A stretch of 64,000 nucleotides of DNA, taken from Paenibacillus polysaccharolyticus (GTDB lineage Bacteria > Bacillota > Bacilli > Paenibacillales > Paenibacillaceae). Made by a program: the position numbers and the translations under genes. The notes beneath the pieces were generated by a model, which searched no databases, was not told where the DNA came from, and saw only the letters and a list, made by a program, of their open reading frames with translations. Positions 63,531 to 64,000 of the stretch are shown here, piece by piece (positions within the stretch are counted from its first letter, which is position 1; each line of letters opens with the position of its first letter). The stretch covers positions 62,001 to 126,000 of the forward strand of contig NZ_FMVM01000014.1 in the NCBI RefSeq assembly GCF_900102085.1. Direction: 5' to 3'.

Positions 63531-64000
63531 AGGCCAAAACATCCTTTGCCCAGTCAATTTGATTAACCATTACTGAATCTACCCCAAAACTTTCTGCGAG
63601 CTTCAGCTCCTCATCATTCGTTACTGTCCACGGACGGATAAGTATCCCCCTCTTGTTGCAATCTTCCACCAGAGAAGGGTAACGTAACATATGCACACTT
63701 GGATGTATTGCTTCTGCTCCAACCTTTTCGCATTGCTCACCTGTGACTAAAATTCCTCCACCACATAACAATGCGGTTCGTGAAGATGACTCCAATCGTT
63801 TGATTTTCTGAATAGAGTAATGGTTGAATGATGACCACACAATCCGGTCAGACATTCCATATTGTTCAACGACTTTTAATGCGATAGATTCAATTCCGTC
63901 ATAGTAAATAATTCCTGTTTTTAACTCAATATTTATGGTTAATCCTGTTGACTTCAACAATTCTAACACTTCTGCCAATGTAGGAACTTCCATAAACATT
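63520..64000 (-). CDS. Glycerophosphodiester phosphodiesterase, N-terminus cut by window edge
   Basis: The last ~160 residues of a GDPD-family enzyme: PTLAEVLELL, INIELKT (catalytic Glu strand), IHPSVHMLR, RPWTVTNDEELKLAESFGVDSVMVNQ. The N-terminal HRG-type half lies beyond base 64000. GDPD enzymes split glycerophosphodiesters to glycerol 3-phosphate, which could feed CDP-glycerol synthesis in this cluster. Overlaps the LicD gene. Confidence 0.8.
   Translation of the reverse strand, partial: MFMEVPTLAEVLELLKSTGLTINIELKTGIIYYDGIESIALKVVEQYGMSDRIVWSSFNHYSIQKIKRLESSSRTALLCGGGILVTGEQCEKVGAEAIHPSVHMLRYPSLVEDCNKRGILIRPWTVTNDEELKLAESFGVDSVMVNQIDWAKDVLAYGK

Noticed and set aside
1..64000. CRISPR arrays, rRNA or tRNA genes
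   Set aside because: No regularly spaced repeats and no recognisable rRNA or tRNA sequences were seen on either strand.

Overview
The window looks like a Paenibacillus-type chromosome (Firmicutes, order Bacillales). The clues are strong Shine-Dalgarno sites, sigma-A-like promoters, 7TMR-DISM sensor kinases, a response regulator with a SARP/BTAD output domain, a VanW protein, DUF2536, DUF4317 and DUF4256 proteins, and a holin-like type I toxin. Gene assignments rest on motif reading and memory of families; no database search was run.

Layout. (1) 1-7370, minus strand: an exported-protein operon with a trypsin-like protease, a 1718-residue Ig-like surface protein and a truncated exported protein. 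It is divergent from a three-module hybrid kinase and its SARP-type regulator (7591-11843). (2) 11940-17722: DUF4317 protein, a Hol_Tox-like type I toxin locus, a GH27 alpha-galactosidase with a small CxxC protein, an AraC regulator and a type B carboxylesterase. (3) 17929-22442: a heterodimeric ABC exporter divergent from its MerR regulator, with a classic 19-bp-spacer promoter. (4) 22568-34776: DUF4256, a HEAT-like repeat protein, a two-component system facing a TVP38/DedA-type protein, a GNAT acetyltransferase, a porphyrinogen oxidase/radical SAM operon with an Fnr-type box, and a YxjG/YxjH-like methionine synthase with a MET-box-like palindrome.

(5) 34968-39794 is a sharply AT-rich, tightly overlapping four-gene operon: Eco57I/TaqI-type DNA methyltransferase, a large protein with two GHKL ATPase modules (Hsp90/MutL-like N-terminus and histidine-kinase-like C-terminus), a divergent receiver protein, and an HNH nuclease. 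It looks like a horizontally acquired restriction/defence module wired with two-component signalling parts, and is the best candidate here for an undescribed system.

(6) 39931-49799 is a mixed region: an SF0329-like protein, a second 7TMR-DISM kinase/regulator pair, a tRNA-dihydrouridine synthase, DinB, DUF2536, VanW, a terpene-cyclase-fold protein and an AarF/UbiB kinase. (7) 50013-64000 is one leftward cell-surface polyol-phosphate glycan cluster: GDPD phosphodiesterase, two LicD phosphotransferases, two cytidylyltransferases (one fused to a Gfo/Idh/MocA oxidoreductase), three tandem GT2 paralogues, a CDP-glycerol-type polymerase, a GT4 enzyme, and a DUF1919 gene split by a frameshift in a G8 tract. 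Eight of these proteins carry a similar small Rossmann-like module at one end, and one has a methyltransferase domain that appears to have lost its SAM-binding half.
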